From assembly GCA_041686235.1 (NCBI GenBank), contig JAWLED010000008.1, forward strand, positions 1-56,468: a stretch of 56,468 nt of DNA, written 5' to 3'. Made by a program: the position numbers and the translations under genes. This DNA comes from JAAAOH01 sp041686235. Lineage in GTDB: Bacteria > Spirochaetota > Spirochaetia > DSM-27196 > PWMO01. Within the stretch, counting starts at the first letter, position 1, and every line of letters starts with the position of its first letter. Below, one piece after another: positions 49,383 through 56,468 of the stretch. The notes beneath the pieces were generated by a model that had not been told where the DNA came from, did no database searches, and saw only the letters and a program-made list of their open reading frames with translations.

Positions 49383-50228
49383 ATGAATCAAGATCAAGTA
49401 AAGGAACAACTCCTTCGTCTCGACGATGAAGGCGAGGACTTCTCGGTGACCTTTACCGGGAAAAAGAGCAAGAAGGCGAACGGTCTCTATTATCCGGATA
49501 GCCGCGAGATCATCATCCACAATCACAACTTCGACGACGACAATCAGCTCATGTACACGGCGATACATGAGTTTGCCCATCACGTTCATATGACCCGTTC
49601 CCCCGTGCCGGTGGGATCCCGGGCTCATACGATAGAGTTTCGTAATCTCCTACATGAACTACTCGAGCGCGCGGAAGAGCTCGATATCTACCGAAACATC
49701 TTTCGCACCAACGCCGAGTTTATGGCGTTGACCTACCGAATCCGCAGAGACTTTCTGAGCCCCAATGGGGAGCTCATGAAACAGTTCGGAGAGGCACTGG
49801 TTGAAGCCCAGCAACTTTGTGAGAAGTACCACGCCCGGTTCGAAGACTACGTAGAGCGGGTGCTTTCGCTCAATACGAAAAGCGCGAATACGATCATCAA
49901 AACACACTCCTATGACATTACCCCCGAAATCGGCTACGAAAATATGGCCACGGTAGCCGGTATCGCGGACCCGGACAAACGAAAGGAAGCCGAAGAGGCC
50001 TTTTCGGGAGGAAAGAGCCCCGACCGGGTAAAAGCGATGCTTCGTGAGAAGTCACAGGAAAACGAGGAAGAGCCTCGTAATAAGCTGTTAAAAGAGAAAC
50101 GTCGCCTCGAGCGCACGATCCAGAGTCTGCAGGACAAGCTGCGGTCGGTGGAAGACCGAATTGAGCGTTACGAGACCTACGAGCAACCGCAGGACGAATA
50201 CGAGAACATCTCACAATTCCCCACTTGA
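49383..50228 (+). CDS. HExxH-motif protein with C-terminal coiled coil, function unknown
   Basis: A 281-residue protein. Near the N-terminus it has YTAIHEFAHHVHM, a zincin-type HExxH motif (HEFAH), preceded by an acidic Asn-rich segment. The last 80 residues (EAEEAFSGGKSPDR to the end) are highly charged and predicted to form a coiled coil (LLKEKRRLERTIQSLQDKLRS). The third zinc ligand is not obvious. It resembles conserved spirochaete hypothetical proteins. ATG at 49383 has AAGAAGGA upstream. It precedes the glutaredoxin-like gene by 36 bases. Confidence 0.75.
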   Translation: MNQDQVKEQLLRLDDEGEDFSVTFTGKKSKKANGLYYPDSREIIIHNHNFDDDNQLMYTAIHEFAHHVHMTRSPVPVGSRAHTIEFRNLLHELLERAEELDIYRNIFRTNAEFMALTYRIRRDFLSPNGELMKQFGEALVEAQQLCEKYHARFEDYVERVLSLNTKSANTIIKTHSYDITPEIGYENMATVAGIADPDKRKEAEEAFSGGKSPDRVKAMLREKSQENEEEPRNKLLKEKRRLERTIQSLQDKLRSVEDRIERYETYEQPQDEYENISQFPT

Positions 50229-50264
50229 TCAATCCACCGGCGGCGGATAGACTAAGGCCCACGT

Positions 50265-50579
50265 ATGGCAAGCATGATTGATAAGCTCGAGTTTACGGAA
50301 AACGACGGCTCGGTAGGAAAGCACGATCTCACGCTTTACGCCCTATCGACCTGCGCATTCTGTAAACGCGCAATACAGTTTCTTCAAGACAACGACGTCA
50401 AGTTCCGCTATATCTACCTCGATACGATAAACCCCATGGTCAAACAAACCGTAAAGTCGGAGCTGAAGTCTCGCTACTCGAGCACTTCGGTGTTTCCCAT
50501 TCTCGTTATAGATAACGAGGAAGCGGTGACCGGATTTTCCGAGGAACGGTGGCGGGAGATCCTCGACCTCGCCTCGTAA
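50265..50579 (+). CDS. Glutaredoxin-like protein
   Basis: A 104-residue thioredoxin-fold protein with the dithiol motif CAFC (C30, C33) in LTLYALSTCAFCKRAI and the cis-Pro/glutathione-binding-like SVFPILVID segment with ExxGF-type end (AVTGFSEERW). The N-terminal 20 residues precede the first beta strand. The next gene, 33 bases downstream, encodes a ferredoxin:thioredoxin-reductase-type protein, so this is the likely reduced partner. Confidence 0.9.
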   Translation: MASMIDKLEFTENDGSVGKHDLTLYALSTCAFCKRAIQFLQDNDVKFRYIYLDTINPMVKQTVKSELKSRYSSTSVFPILVIDNEEAVTGFSEERWREILDLAS

Positions 50580-50612
50580 CGGTCACGCGACTCGTCTACC
50601 GAAGGAAGCCGT

Positions 50613-50960
50613 ATGGCTAAAAGCGAAAAAACATTCGAAGATGCGTATCGTTTCGTTACGATGGTCGCACAGCATAACGGGTGGGAGCTCAACAGCGACA
50701 AAGAGTTCCTCGAAGATCTCGTCAGCGGCTTGCGAACCAACTTCAACCGCTATGGCTACTATCTTTGCCCGTGTAGGGACGGGAGCGGAGATCGGGAAAA
50801 GGATCGCGACATTATTTGCCCCTGCGACTACAATGTGCCCGATCAGAAAGAGTACGGCCATTGTTTCTGCGCACTCTACTTCCGTAAAGGGTTCTTCGCA
50901 GAAGGGAACCGGCCCCAACCCATTCCGGAGCGACGCCCGGAGCACCTGCAGCTCGACTAA
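50613..50960 (+). CDS. Ferredoxin:thioredoxin reductase catalytic-type (Fe4S4) protein
   Basis: A 115-residue member of the FTR catalytic-subunit family, which splits disulfides with electrons from ferredoxin via a 4Fe-4S cluster. The diagnostic cysteines are present: CPC (C52, C54), CPC (C69, C71) and CFC (C84, C86) with H83 just before. Plant FTR has His between the last two Cys (CHC) where this protein has Phe, with the His shifted one place. No FTR variable subunit is encoded, as in the stand-alone ferredoxin:disulfide reductases of archaea and anaerobic bacteria. It pairs with the upstream glutaredoxin-like gene; ferredoxin could be supplied by Rnf. Confidence 0.9.
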   Translation: MAKSEKTFEDAYRFVTMVAQHNGWELNSDKEFLEDLVSGLRTNFNRYGYYLCPCRDGSGDREKDRDIICPCDYNVPDQKEYGHCFCALYFRKGFFAEGNRPQPIPERRPEHLQLD

Positions 50961-51316
50961 CCGGTATGTCGCGCCTCCATCTGCTCCAAGATGCGCGACA
51001 CCTCTGCAGCCAACTCTTGCGCTCTGTCGCTCATGAGCTCATAGTCGGCGGCCCGCGCCGATGCCTCGGTGGCCCGAGCCAGGGCCAGCGCCCGCTCAGC
51101 CATGAGAGTTCCGGTGGTATTTGCCAGCGAATGTGCAGCCTTTTGCACCTGCGCCGCGTCGCCGTCGCGCACGCCGCTGTTTAACAGCTCCAGGCGCTGC
51201 GGCGCTTCATCCCTGAAAATGGAGATAATTTCCTCGAGAACGTCCGGCGCGTCATCATACTTACTCTCGAGCTTAGACAGATCAAACGGTGTGAGCTCAT
51301 CGAAATCTTCGGACAT
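50957..51316 (-). CDS. Histidine-containing phosphotransfer (Hpt) protein
   Basis: A 119-residue single Hpt domain. The phospho-acceptor His lies in AAHSLANTTGTL, where the usual Lys two after the Ser is Ala. Charged helices follow. It is a phosphorelay intermediate and needs a hybrid kinase and a receiver elsewhere. The start ATG at 51316 is favoured (AAGGGTGG seven bases upstream) over an in-frame GTG at 51334. Its stop overlaps the FTR-type gene stop by 4 bases (convergent). Confidence 0.88.
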   Translation of the reverse strand: MSEDFDELTPFDLSKLESKYDDAPDVLEEIISIFRDEAPQRLELLNSGVRDGDAAQVQKAAHSLANTTGTLMAERALALARATEASARAADYELMSDRAQELAAEVSRILEQMEARHTG

Positions 51317-51344
51317 ACTCGGACCACCCTTCACGTATTTTCGG

Positions 51345-51537
51345 CTAATAAAAGCTCTTCAGCTCCTGAACCGGAGCCTTCTGACTACGTCTGCGACGAT
51401 AACGTGGATTGTAATCAACGCGCGGCAGGCCTGTATACCCTTACCATCGCTCACTATCGTCCGGCTCCACCTCGCTCAGCGACGCCGAACTCGCGCGCAT
51501 CTTCTGTGCGGCCTCGTCCCAATTCTTCGCTCGCCTG
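51345..51537 (-). pseudogene. Possible interrupted small coding sequence between the RelA-TPR and Hpt genes
   Basis: In one minus-strand frame the 193-base gap reads NWDEAAQKMRASSASLSEVE and DDSERW, then TAA (51443-51441), then continues without another stop as GYTGLPRVDYNPRYRRRR and a charged tail ending SFY before TAG (51347-51345). Both halves look protein-like. A single base change or programmed read-through would join them. There is no clear start codon or ribosome-binding site, so this may be chance. Confidence 0.25.
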
Positions 51538-52860
51538 TTACCCGGACCAGTTGCCCGATTCGGAGAGCAAACGTGCTTCGACAAGTTTTCTGAAGCGCCG
51601 CAGCTCAGCGGAGTCCGGTTCCGCCTCGAGAGCCGCATCACAGTCAGACAACGCTTTCTGATAGTCTCCAATGTCGAAGTAGACTTGCGCCCGGGCAAAA
51701 AGAGAATCGAACTCGCCGACCTCGAGCTCGAGACACCGATTCAGATCGGACAGCGCTCGGCGGTAGTCACCTTGCAGACGGTGCACCATACCGCGGTAGT
51801 AATACGCCTTCCAGTTGTCATCATCCAAGGAGAGGGTTCGAGAAAAGTCCTCTATCGCACGGGAATAATCGGAAAGGGCAAAATACGCCATTCCTCGGTG
51901 GATCGAGACAATGGCCTGGAGATGGGCTTTGTCCTCGGTCTTCAGTATCTCGGTGTAGAGCTCGACGGCTCTCTCAAAGTCTCGCCGGTTATGCGCGTGG
52001 AGCGCGTTGAGAAGCTGCGCCTCGGTGGCGTCGGCGACCGTGCTCAGACGCGCCGGATCCATGAGATCGGGAGCATTGAGCCTCTCAATATGGGTCACCT
52101 CGGAGTCTTCCTCGCCGCGGTCAAAGGGCAGACCCGATGCGTGTTGAATCTGTGACCAGAATTGGCGTCGGCGCTTGGAAAGCTCATGGTGGAGGCTGCG
52201 ATGGTAGTCCCTCACCTCTTGAAAAATGAGGTCGGCAAGGGTGAGGTTCGCGTTCAGCGCCGCGAGCTTGCGTTTGAGGTGTTCTTCGAATGGTGCATTC
52301 TCGGCTTTGTAGACGAGCTCGTGTTCGACCTCGGCCCACGCATCCTGCAAAATCGTGCGGAGTTGGATTTCGCACACCGCCTCGACGTCCACGTCCGCCG
52401 CGGCTAGGTCCGATTCGGGAATCCGCACGAGCAAATGCGTAGACTCGTAGCCAAACTCGCGCGAAGAAAACTCGGTGCCCTTTCGCTCGACCTCGATGAC
52501 CTCATACATCTCGGATAAGAGTTTCTCCACGTGGGTGAGGTCACCGAGAAAAGCACACACTACCCGTACGCCGAACAGGTCGGGCACACGCACGACACCC
52601 GGCCCCTCGGCTTCGGTGGCGGCGTCGGGTTGGCTTTCCGTATCTGCGCCGGTGCTACGCACCCGCGCAAGAACTTTCGCGTAGAGGCTGTCAAACGATT
52701 TGACCCTGGCCTTTATCGTAGGGTGAAGCTGCCCGTTTTCGAGGGTTTGCCGGATACGTTCCCGCACGTTTTCGAGCGTGCGGTGGTAGAGGGGCTCTCG
52801 TTCTTGGTACCGAGCTTTAAGGTCTGTGCGACCGGCAAGCGGAATCTCAATGCGGTTCAT
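51538..52860 (-). CDS. Small alarmone synthetase (RelA/SpoT synthetase domain) fused to TPR repeats
   Basis: A 440-residue protein that should make (p)ppGpp. It has the RelA/SpoT synthetase motifs: RVKSFDSLYAKV (52-63), DLFGVRVVC (94-102), the Tyr-x-Ser-x-His block EFGYESTHLLV and the EIQLRTILQDAWAEVEHELVYK block with the catalytic Glu. There is no hydrolase (HD) domain. From about 285 on come several TPR repeats (YFALSDYSRAIEDFSRTL, YYRGMVHRLQGDYRRALSDL, FDIGDYQKALSDC), suggesting a protein-binding regulatory tail in place of TGS/ACT domains. ATG follows the MEDS-LuxR gene by 20 bases with no ribosome-binding site. Confidence 0.92.
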   Translation of the reverse strand: MNRIEIPLAGRTDLKARYQEREPLYHRTLENVRERIRQTLENGQLHPTIKARVKSFDSLYAKVLARVRSTGADTESQPDAATEAEGPGVVRVPDLFGVRVVCAFLGDLTHVEKLLSEMYEVIEVERKGTEFSSREFGYESTHLLVRIPESDLAAADVDVEAVCEIQLRTILQDAWAEVEHELVYKAENAPFEEHLKRKLAALNANLTLADLIFQEVRDYHRSLHHELSKRRRQFWSQIQHASGLPFDRGEEDSEVTHIERLNAPDLMDPARLSTVADATEAQLLNALHAHNRRDFERAVELYTEILKTEDKAHLQAIVSIHRGMAYFALSDYSRAIEDFSRTLSLDDDNWKAYYYRGMVHRLQGDYRRALSDLNRCLELEVGEFDSLFARAQVYFDIGDYQKALSDCDAALEAEPDSAELRRFRKLVEARLLSESGNWSG

Positions 52861-52866
52861 GCAAGC

Positions 52867-52875
52867 ACTATAACA
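52867..52875 (-). promoter_or_regulatory. Extended -10 element before the RelA-TPR gene
   Basis: Minus strand TGT-TATAGT (52875-52867): TATAGT with a TGn extension, six bases before the ATG at 52860. No -35 is recognisable. Transcription starting here would begin at the start codon, fitting the missing Shine-Dalgarno sequence. Confidence 0.5.
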
Positions 52876-52880
52876 CGAGC

Positions 52881-54218
52881 TTAGCCGCTCGTGGTTGCCA
52901 GCCCATACAACTCGAAGCGATCTCGTACCCCAAGCTTTCGATACCCGTTGGCGCGGTGCTTCTTTACCGTTACCGCAGCTATCGACAGACGCTCGGCGAC
53001 CTCCGCCGTGCGTTCACCGTTGAGAGTGAGCTCGAGAACTTCCACTTCGCGGGCGGTAAGGCGGGTTGAGCGCACCACGGGCGCGGGCAGCCACTTCCAC
53101 GGGTGGCCATGAGCACTTTTTCTCGGAACACGTTTCAATAGCGCCCCTTGGGCGACCACGGCTTCGGCCCTTTCTCGCGCGGCGGGTCCGCGGCTCTCAC
53201 CACCGCTCACGGCATCGCGCAGTACACAGACGAAGCCGAACACTCGGTCGTAGGCGCTAACAGCCGAGACGGAAGCTTCGAACACAAGCTCATCTTCGAA
53301 GCGACTCACTAATGGGATGAGGACGATCCGTTGTCTCGACTCACGCACGTGACTCTTCTCGGAACCAATGCACCGAAAGGCAGCGGCTATCCGAGGATAC
53401 GCCACCTCAGAGACAAACGCCGATAACGGCGTCCCCCGCTTGATGCCACCAGTTCCAACCAGTCTGCGGCTCAAGGCCGCTTCCATGTACTCAACACCCA
53501 ACTCCTGGTCGAGTATCACGACGTGGTCACCGGCGACGCGGAGAAACGCTCTTGCCGATAGGTAGTCGAGGCGCCGCGCGGTGCCGGCGGCGGTTTCCTT
53601 CATGACGGTTTCATCGGAGAGAAGGAGCCGGTCCAGTGCCGCATCGAGCTCTTTGCTGGGCTCGACGCCACGACTTCTTCCGTCGGTCGAGAGCACCGGC
53701 TCTGCGGCAATGAAGCGAGAGAAACTCTCGAGGAAAGACTGAAGCCCGCGTCGCGGCACCTGCTCGGTGAACAGCAAACACAGACATATCACCGGCAGTT
53801 CCGCGGTAAGTTTCCCGATACCCCGGGAGAACTCAACTGCGGCGGCCGCGGAGCCGAGAGCACCGAGGACGAAGTGAAGATCTACGACAACTCGAACCGC
53901 TCTCGTAGAAGGCCTGCCGCGCCACGACTGAACCGCGTGCCGTATCTCCCCTACTACCCGCTCGGCGTCGAGCGGGCCCCGTCTGACAAAGTCTTCCCCC
54001 GGCATGCTTCGATAACGCTGAGGCTTCTCCGCCACGGCGACATGATCGATAAGTGATTTTGCAAAGGAGGAAGACCGTTCGTCGAGGACCGCTATGACTC
54101 GCTCTTTTTCCTCCGCGCCCGACAACACGAACTGAAGAACCGCATGCATCCGTTCCGCGCTCGTGCGGTACAAACACAAGATGCTTTCCCCTCCGTCGAG
54201 CGCGGACGGTAAATACAT
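52881..54218 (-). CDS. MEDS (DcmR-type sensory) domain LuxR-family transcriptional regulator
   Basis: A 445-residue protein. The N-terminal about 175 residues resemble the MEDS domain (SILCLYRTSAERMHAVLQFV, VIAVLDE), a RecA-like sensory module first described in methylotroph and methanogen regulators. A middle PAS-like domain (about 225-340) follows, and the C-terminal 60 residues are a LuxR/GerE helix-turn-helix (LTAREVEVLELTLNGERTAE, then VTVKKHRANGYRKL). The ligand is unknown. It precedes the RelA-TPR gene by 20 bases and may act on it. ATG 54218 has no ribosome-binding site and a promoter immediately before it. Confidence 0.87.
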   Translation of the reverse strand: MYLPSALDGGESILCLYRTSAERMHAVLQFVLSGAEEKERVIAVLDERSSSFAKSLIDHVAVAEKPQRYRSMPGEDFVRRGPLDAERVVGEIRHAVQSWRGRPSTRAVRVVVDLHFVLGALGSAAAAVEFSRGIGKLTAELPVICLCLLFTEQVPRRGLQSFLESFSRFIAAEPVLSTDGRSRGVEPSKELDAALDRLLLSDETVMKETAAGTARRLDYLSARAFLRVAGDHVVILDQELGVEYMEAALSRRLVGTGGIKRGTPLSAFVSEVAYPRIAAAFRCIGSEKSHVRESRQRIVLIPLVSRFEDELVFEASVSAVSAYDRVFGFVCVLRDAVSGGESRGPAARERAEAVVAQGALLKRVPRKSAHGHPWKWLPAPVVRSTRLTAREVEVLELTLNGERTAEVAERLSIAAVTVKKHRANGYRKLGVRDRFELYGLATTSG

Positions 54219-54225
54219 GAGTTAA

Positions 54226-54254
54226 ATTGTACGTTATACTCTGTGAAGTATCAA
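54226..54254 (-). promoter_or_regulatory. Candidate promoter of the MEDS-LuxR gene, abutting its start codon
   Basis: Minus strand TTGATA (54254-54249), exactly 17 bases and TACAAT (54231-54226). The -10 ends seven bases before the ATG at 54218, so +1 coincides with or is next to the start codon. A second -10-like TATAAC (54239-54234) lies just upstream. No Shine-Dalgarno sequence. Confidence 0.6.
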
Positions 54255-54402
54255 GAAGTCTGTTGATAGATTTTCGCCAAGCTCCCGCATGAAGGACAGT
54301 TAGCGCGAGGTTCGGCCTAAAGACGTTGTTTCGTCGCACCATCTCTTACCCGCAGAACGGTTTAGCGCGGGTTTATCAACACGGTGGTAGATACGTTACA
54401 TG

Positions 54403-54996
54403 TTACCGGCGTTCGTCGAACATTCGCGAGAGCTCGTCTCGAACCTGATCGAGAACACCTTCGTACTGTTCTCGCAGCCTACCGAGATTATCCTGCAATG
54501 CCTTGCTGAACTCAGGGTCTGAGGCCGGATCCATCTGGACCTGTGTGCCGTATTGTTTGGAGAGCTGCTCCTCCCTCTGACGCATACGCTGCGAGTACTG
54601 ATTTCGAATCGACTCAATGAGCTCTTTTCTGTTGTCAAGATACTGCTTCAACAGACTATGCAGTTGCTGAAACAGGTATTGCAGCTCCTTCGTGTTGCCG
54701 AGAATGACCGCAAGACCGGCCCGCAACGGCTCGACGCGCTCGAGCTCTTCCTCAGCGGTGGGGAGGGAGATGCTCGTCAGAACGACTTGAAAGAGCCCCT
54801 CCTCGACCCAGGCACGCTGCTCCCCGGAGTATTGCTTCAACTCCTTTTTCAAGTCGAAATCACTTTCTTCCTGTAGGCGTGTAGCCAGCCGCTTGCCGAT
54901 ATTGCGGTGCTCGTGCGCTTCTACCGTCTTGGGATCCGTTTTGACGTCCTTCGTTTTCTCGAGTGCCAGCTCCAGCGCGCTTTTTATCTCACCCAC
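54403..54996 (-). CDS. Conserved helical protein, function unknown
   Basis: I do not recognise the family. The 197-residue protein is strongly charged and mostly helical, with many Glu, Gln and Arg residues and heptad-like runs (LFQQLHSLLKQYLDNRKELI, QRMRQREEQLSKQYG). It has no signal peptide or membrane segment. The GTG start at 54996 has an excellent AAGGAGGA, and a promoter lies about 40 bases further up; the longer frame to 55095 would begin inside the leader. It follows the 5-formyl-THF cycloligase gene. Confidence 0.75.
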   Translation of the reverse strand: MGEIKSALELALEKTKDVKTDPKTVEAHEHRNIGKRLATRLQEESDFDLKKELKQYSGEQRAWVEEGLFQVVLTSISLPTAEEELERVEPLRAGLAVILGNTKELQYLFQQLHSLLKQYLDNRKELIESIRNQYSQRMRQREEQLSKQYGTQVQMDPASDPEFSKALQDNLGRLREQYEGVLDQVRDELSRMFDERR

Positions 54997-55043
54997 AGAA
55001 TCCTCCTTCGAGGCGTGCCTCTCGTTGCGTTCAGATATCGTGC

Positions 55044-55072
55044 GGTATATGGGTACCGATCCCGTATGACAA
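55044..55072 (-). promoter_or_regulatory. Candidate promoter of the small helical-protein gene
   Basis: Minus strand TTGTCA (55072-55067), 17 bases and TATACC (55049-55044). The leader is about 41 bases and ends in AAGGAGGA. The promoter lies just after the cycloligase stop. Confidence 0.5.
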
Positions 55073-55091
55073 ACATAACAAAAACGAGGCG

Positions 55092-55676
55092 TCATGAGAA
55101 ACGCCGGCGATAGAGCGCTCGTTGTTCGGTGAGAACAGCATCCAAGCGAACGTCCCGGTCATCGCGCGGAACCGCTTCTACGAGCTGCTCTTCGAAACAC
55201 ACCCCGAGTGCGAAAAGCGATGAGCGGTACCGACCAAGGAATCGGTCGTAGTATCCCCGCCCGCGGCCGAGGCGATAACACGAAGGGTCAAAGGCAATTC
55301 CCGGCACCACGACGAGAACGGGAGCATGCTCTGAGGGCTCGGCATGCGGGAGCTCTTGCGGCGGCTCATAGATTCCGAGGCTGCTGCGCTCGAGAGGTTG
55401 ATCATCCCGTCCAACAACATGGAATTGCAACTCGTCCCCCACCACTCGAGGCAACGCCAGCATTTTGCCGTGTGAGAGTGAGGTGCTGCGGATTTCCGCG
55501 GTCTGCACCTCACGCGACAACGATACGAAACAATAGATACTTTTGGCCTCTCGCCAAAACGTAGTCGCAAAAAGGCGTTTGTGGATTTCCGAGCTTCGCC
55601 TCGATATGTCTTCCAAGGAAAGCGCTCGAAGTGTGGCGTTTACGTGCGTTCTCAGCTCAGCTTTCGCACTATTCAT
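55092..55676 (-). CDS. 5-formyltetrahydrofolate cyclo-ligase
   Basis: Converts 5-formyl-THF to 5,10-methenyl-THF with ATP. The 194-residue protein matches the family: basic N-terminus (LRTHVNATLRALS), central SLGIYEPPQELP, the signature VVVPGIAFDPSCYRLGRGRGYYDRFL (with GRGRGYYDR) and a C-terminal RLDAVLTEQ. ATG at 55676 overlaps the CDP-alcohol transferase gene stop by 8 bases, so the two are coupled; a longer frame is inside that gene. Confidence 0.93.
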   Translation of the reverse strand: MNSAKAELRTHVNATLRALSLEDISRRSSEIHKRLFATTFWREAKSIYCFVSLSREVQTAEIRSTSLSHGKMLALPRVVGDELQFHVVGRDDQPLERSSLGIYEPPQELPHAEPSEHAPVLVVVPGIAFDPSCYRLGRGRGYYDRFLGRYRSSLFALGVCFEEQLVEAVPRDDRDVRLDAVLTEQRALYRRRFS

Positions 55677-56430
55677 GTGCCGTATCCGGGGTTTTCGAGC
55701 CGCGGCTCCCTTGCCGGAAAGCTTGCGACCGAGACTCTTTTGAGGGTGAGCTTTCGCTTTCACCCCCATTCTTGCTCTCGCTGTTACTCCGGCTCTCGCC
55801 ACCCTCGACCTGCGCGGTCCTCGACGACAAGGTGGCGATGGCCCACACGAAACGCTGAGCGACCGTAACCCCGGTGAGCGCCGCCATTGCATAGGCCGAC
55901 AGCACATAGTAGTCGGGGAAGGCAATAAAGAGTGTGTAAAATACGATGGTCTCGCTTCCCTCAATGATTCCGGACGGCATGTAAATGCTTGTCTGGGACC
56001 TCGGGAGCCCTTCGGCGCGCCGTTTCTCCATCAATGCGGAGAGGTACATCCACGATGAAATGTTAACGTAGAATGCGGCAAATAGCGTTACTGTGGCAAT
56101 GAGGACGTCCGGGGTTGGAAACGTAATAGCAATTCCAAGCGGGATGAGCGCATAGGCTATCACGTCGAGTAACATGTCGAGGTAGCCGCCGAAGTCGGTT
56201 TGCTTGCCCGAACGCCGCGCTACCGCACCATCGAGTCCGTCGAGAAGGCGCCCGAGGAGCCACAGCAGCGCGCACAGCAGCAATTCCTCGGTGAGCAAGC
56301 AGAAAAATGCGATTACACTCACACCGAACGCTACGAGCGTGACCGTATTCGGATGCACCCGGTTCGCCAGGGCGGAGGCGGGAGCTGAGATGATTCTTTC
56401 CTTCACAGGTCGCAGCATCCGGTCGAGCAC
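55669..56430 (-). CDS. CDP-alcohol phosphatidyltransferase family membrane protein
   Basis: Membrane enzyme transferring a phosphatidyl group from CDP-diacylglycerol or a similar donor. The 253-residue protein has the family motif D-G-x2-A-R-x8-G-x3-D-x3-D in GLDGAVARRSGKQTDFGGYLDMLLD, and six predicted helices. The last 50 residues are hydrophilic and Ser/Arg/Glu-rich. The acceptor alcohol (glycerol-3-phosphate, inositol phosphate or serine) is not evident. GTG at 56430 with AGGAT eight bases upstream is preferred; ATG at 56418 is an alternative. The gene may be preceded by others beyond the window. Confidence 0.85.
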   Translation of the reverse strand: MLDRMLRPVKERIISAPASALANRVHPNTVTLVAFGVSVIAFFCLLTEELLLCALLWLLGRLLDGLDGAVARRSGKQTDFGGYLDMLLDVIAYALIPLGIAITFPTPDVLIATVTLFAAFYVNISSWMYLSALMEKRRAEGLPRSQTSIYMPSGIIEGSETIVFYTLFIAFPDYYVLSAYAMAALTGVTVAQRFVWAIATLSSRTAQVEGGESRSNSESKNGGESESSPSKESRSQAFRQGSRGSKTPDTAHE

Positions 56431-56468
56431 AACGGTATCCTACCGGAGGCCCTTCGGCCGGTCAATTC

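Noticed and set aside
54219..54402. Possible small RNA or tRNA in the gap before the MEDS-LuxR gene
   Set aside because: No cloverleaf or strong stem-loop could be drawn; only the promoter is recognisable.

Overview
The window is high-GC, gene-dense DNA that most likely comes from the chromosome of a free-living spirochaete (Spirochaetota). The strongest pointer is the mevalonate block at 38321-45043. Its order (HMG-CoA synthase, type 2 IPP isomerase, HMG-CoA reductase, diphosphomevalonate decarboxylase, phosphomevalonate kinase, mevalonate kinase) is the order I recall from Borrelia. A diderm cell is indicated by a Lol-type lipoprotein-release ABC transporter and several exported proteins, and a complete Rnf complex points to anaerobic ferredoxin-based energy metabolism. 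This is inferred from gene content; no rRNA or other direct taxonomic marker is present.

Layout. 118-4168 (minus): mcsA-mcsB-clpC, the protein-arginine-phosphorylation/Clp quality-control operon, with no ctsR. 4378-12854 (minus): one long tightly packed run of prfB (programmed +1 frameshift), a CheY-like receiver, a PEGA protein, ftsY, a YD/MORN-like repeat protein and a three-gene Lol transporter. 13072-14264 (plus): an encapsulin nanocompartment operon, encapsulated ferritin followed by the shell protein, then a secreted FN3-like protein. 15650-25813 (minus): yuiD-like gene, large membrane protein, rnfCDGEAB, a GH57 alpha-glucan enzyme and a DUF429 protein, nearly all overlapping or a few bases apart. 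25880-29267 (plus): RluD-type pseudouridine synthase, a P-loop/Asp23 fusion and a degenerate peptidase-MA/TPR protein. 29349-31984 (minus): poly(A) polymerase and a Lpd/MerA-like flavoprotein. 32148-33854 (plus): MutS-like ATPase. 33900-38173 (minus): mnmA, HD hydrolase, dihydrouridine synthase, methyltransferase, esterase. 38321-45043 (plus): mevalonate pathway. 45059-49171: SDR, queuosine-tRNA mannosyltransferase-like glycosyltransferase, a beta-hydroxyacid dehydrogenase and a PAS histidine kinase. 49383-50960 (plus): HExxH protein, glutaredoxin-like protein and ferredoxin:thioredoxin-reductase-type protein. 50957-54218 (minus): Hpt protein, RelA/SpoT-TPR fusion and MEDS-LuxR regulator. 54403-56430 (minus): CDP-alcohol phosphatidyltransferase, 5-formyl-THF cycloligase and a conserved small protein.

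How it fits together. Rnf couples ferredoxin and NAD to an ion gradient, and the ferredoxin-dependent disulfide reductase with its adjacent glutaredoxin-like partner could draw on the same ferredoxin pool. Encapsulin stores iron. McsAB/ClpC, a small alarmone synthetase, a stand-alone HD alarmone-hydrolase candidate, a histidine kinase, a receiver and an Hpt domain provide stress and signal response.

No tRNA, rRNA, CRISPR array, insertion sequence, phage gene or attachment site was seen, and there is no gene-free stretch longer than about 220 bases. Two recurrent DNA features stand out: short GC-rich in-frame tandem repeats inside otherwise conserved genes, and a set of genes whose candidate -10 box lies 5-7 bases before the start codon with no Shine-Dalgarno sequence, suggesting leaderless mRNAs. 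Several long reading frames lie antisense to these genes; they are GC-driven shadows and are not annotated.
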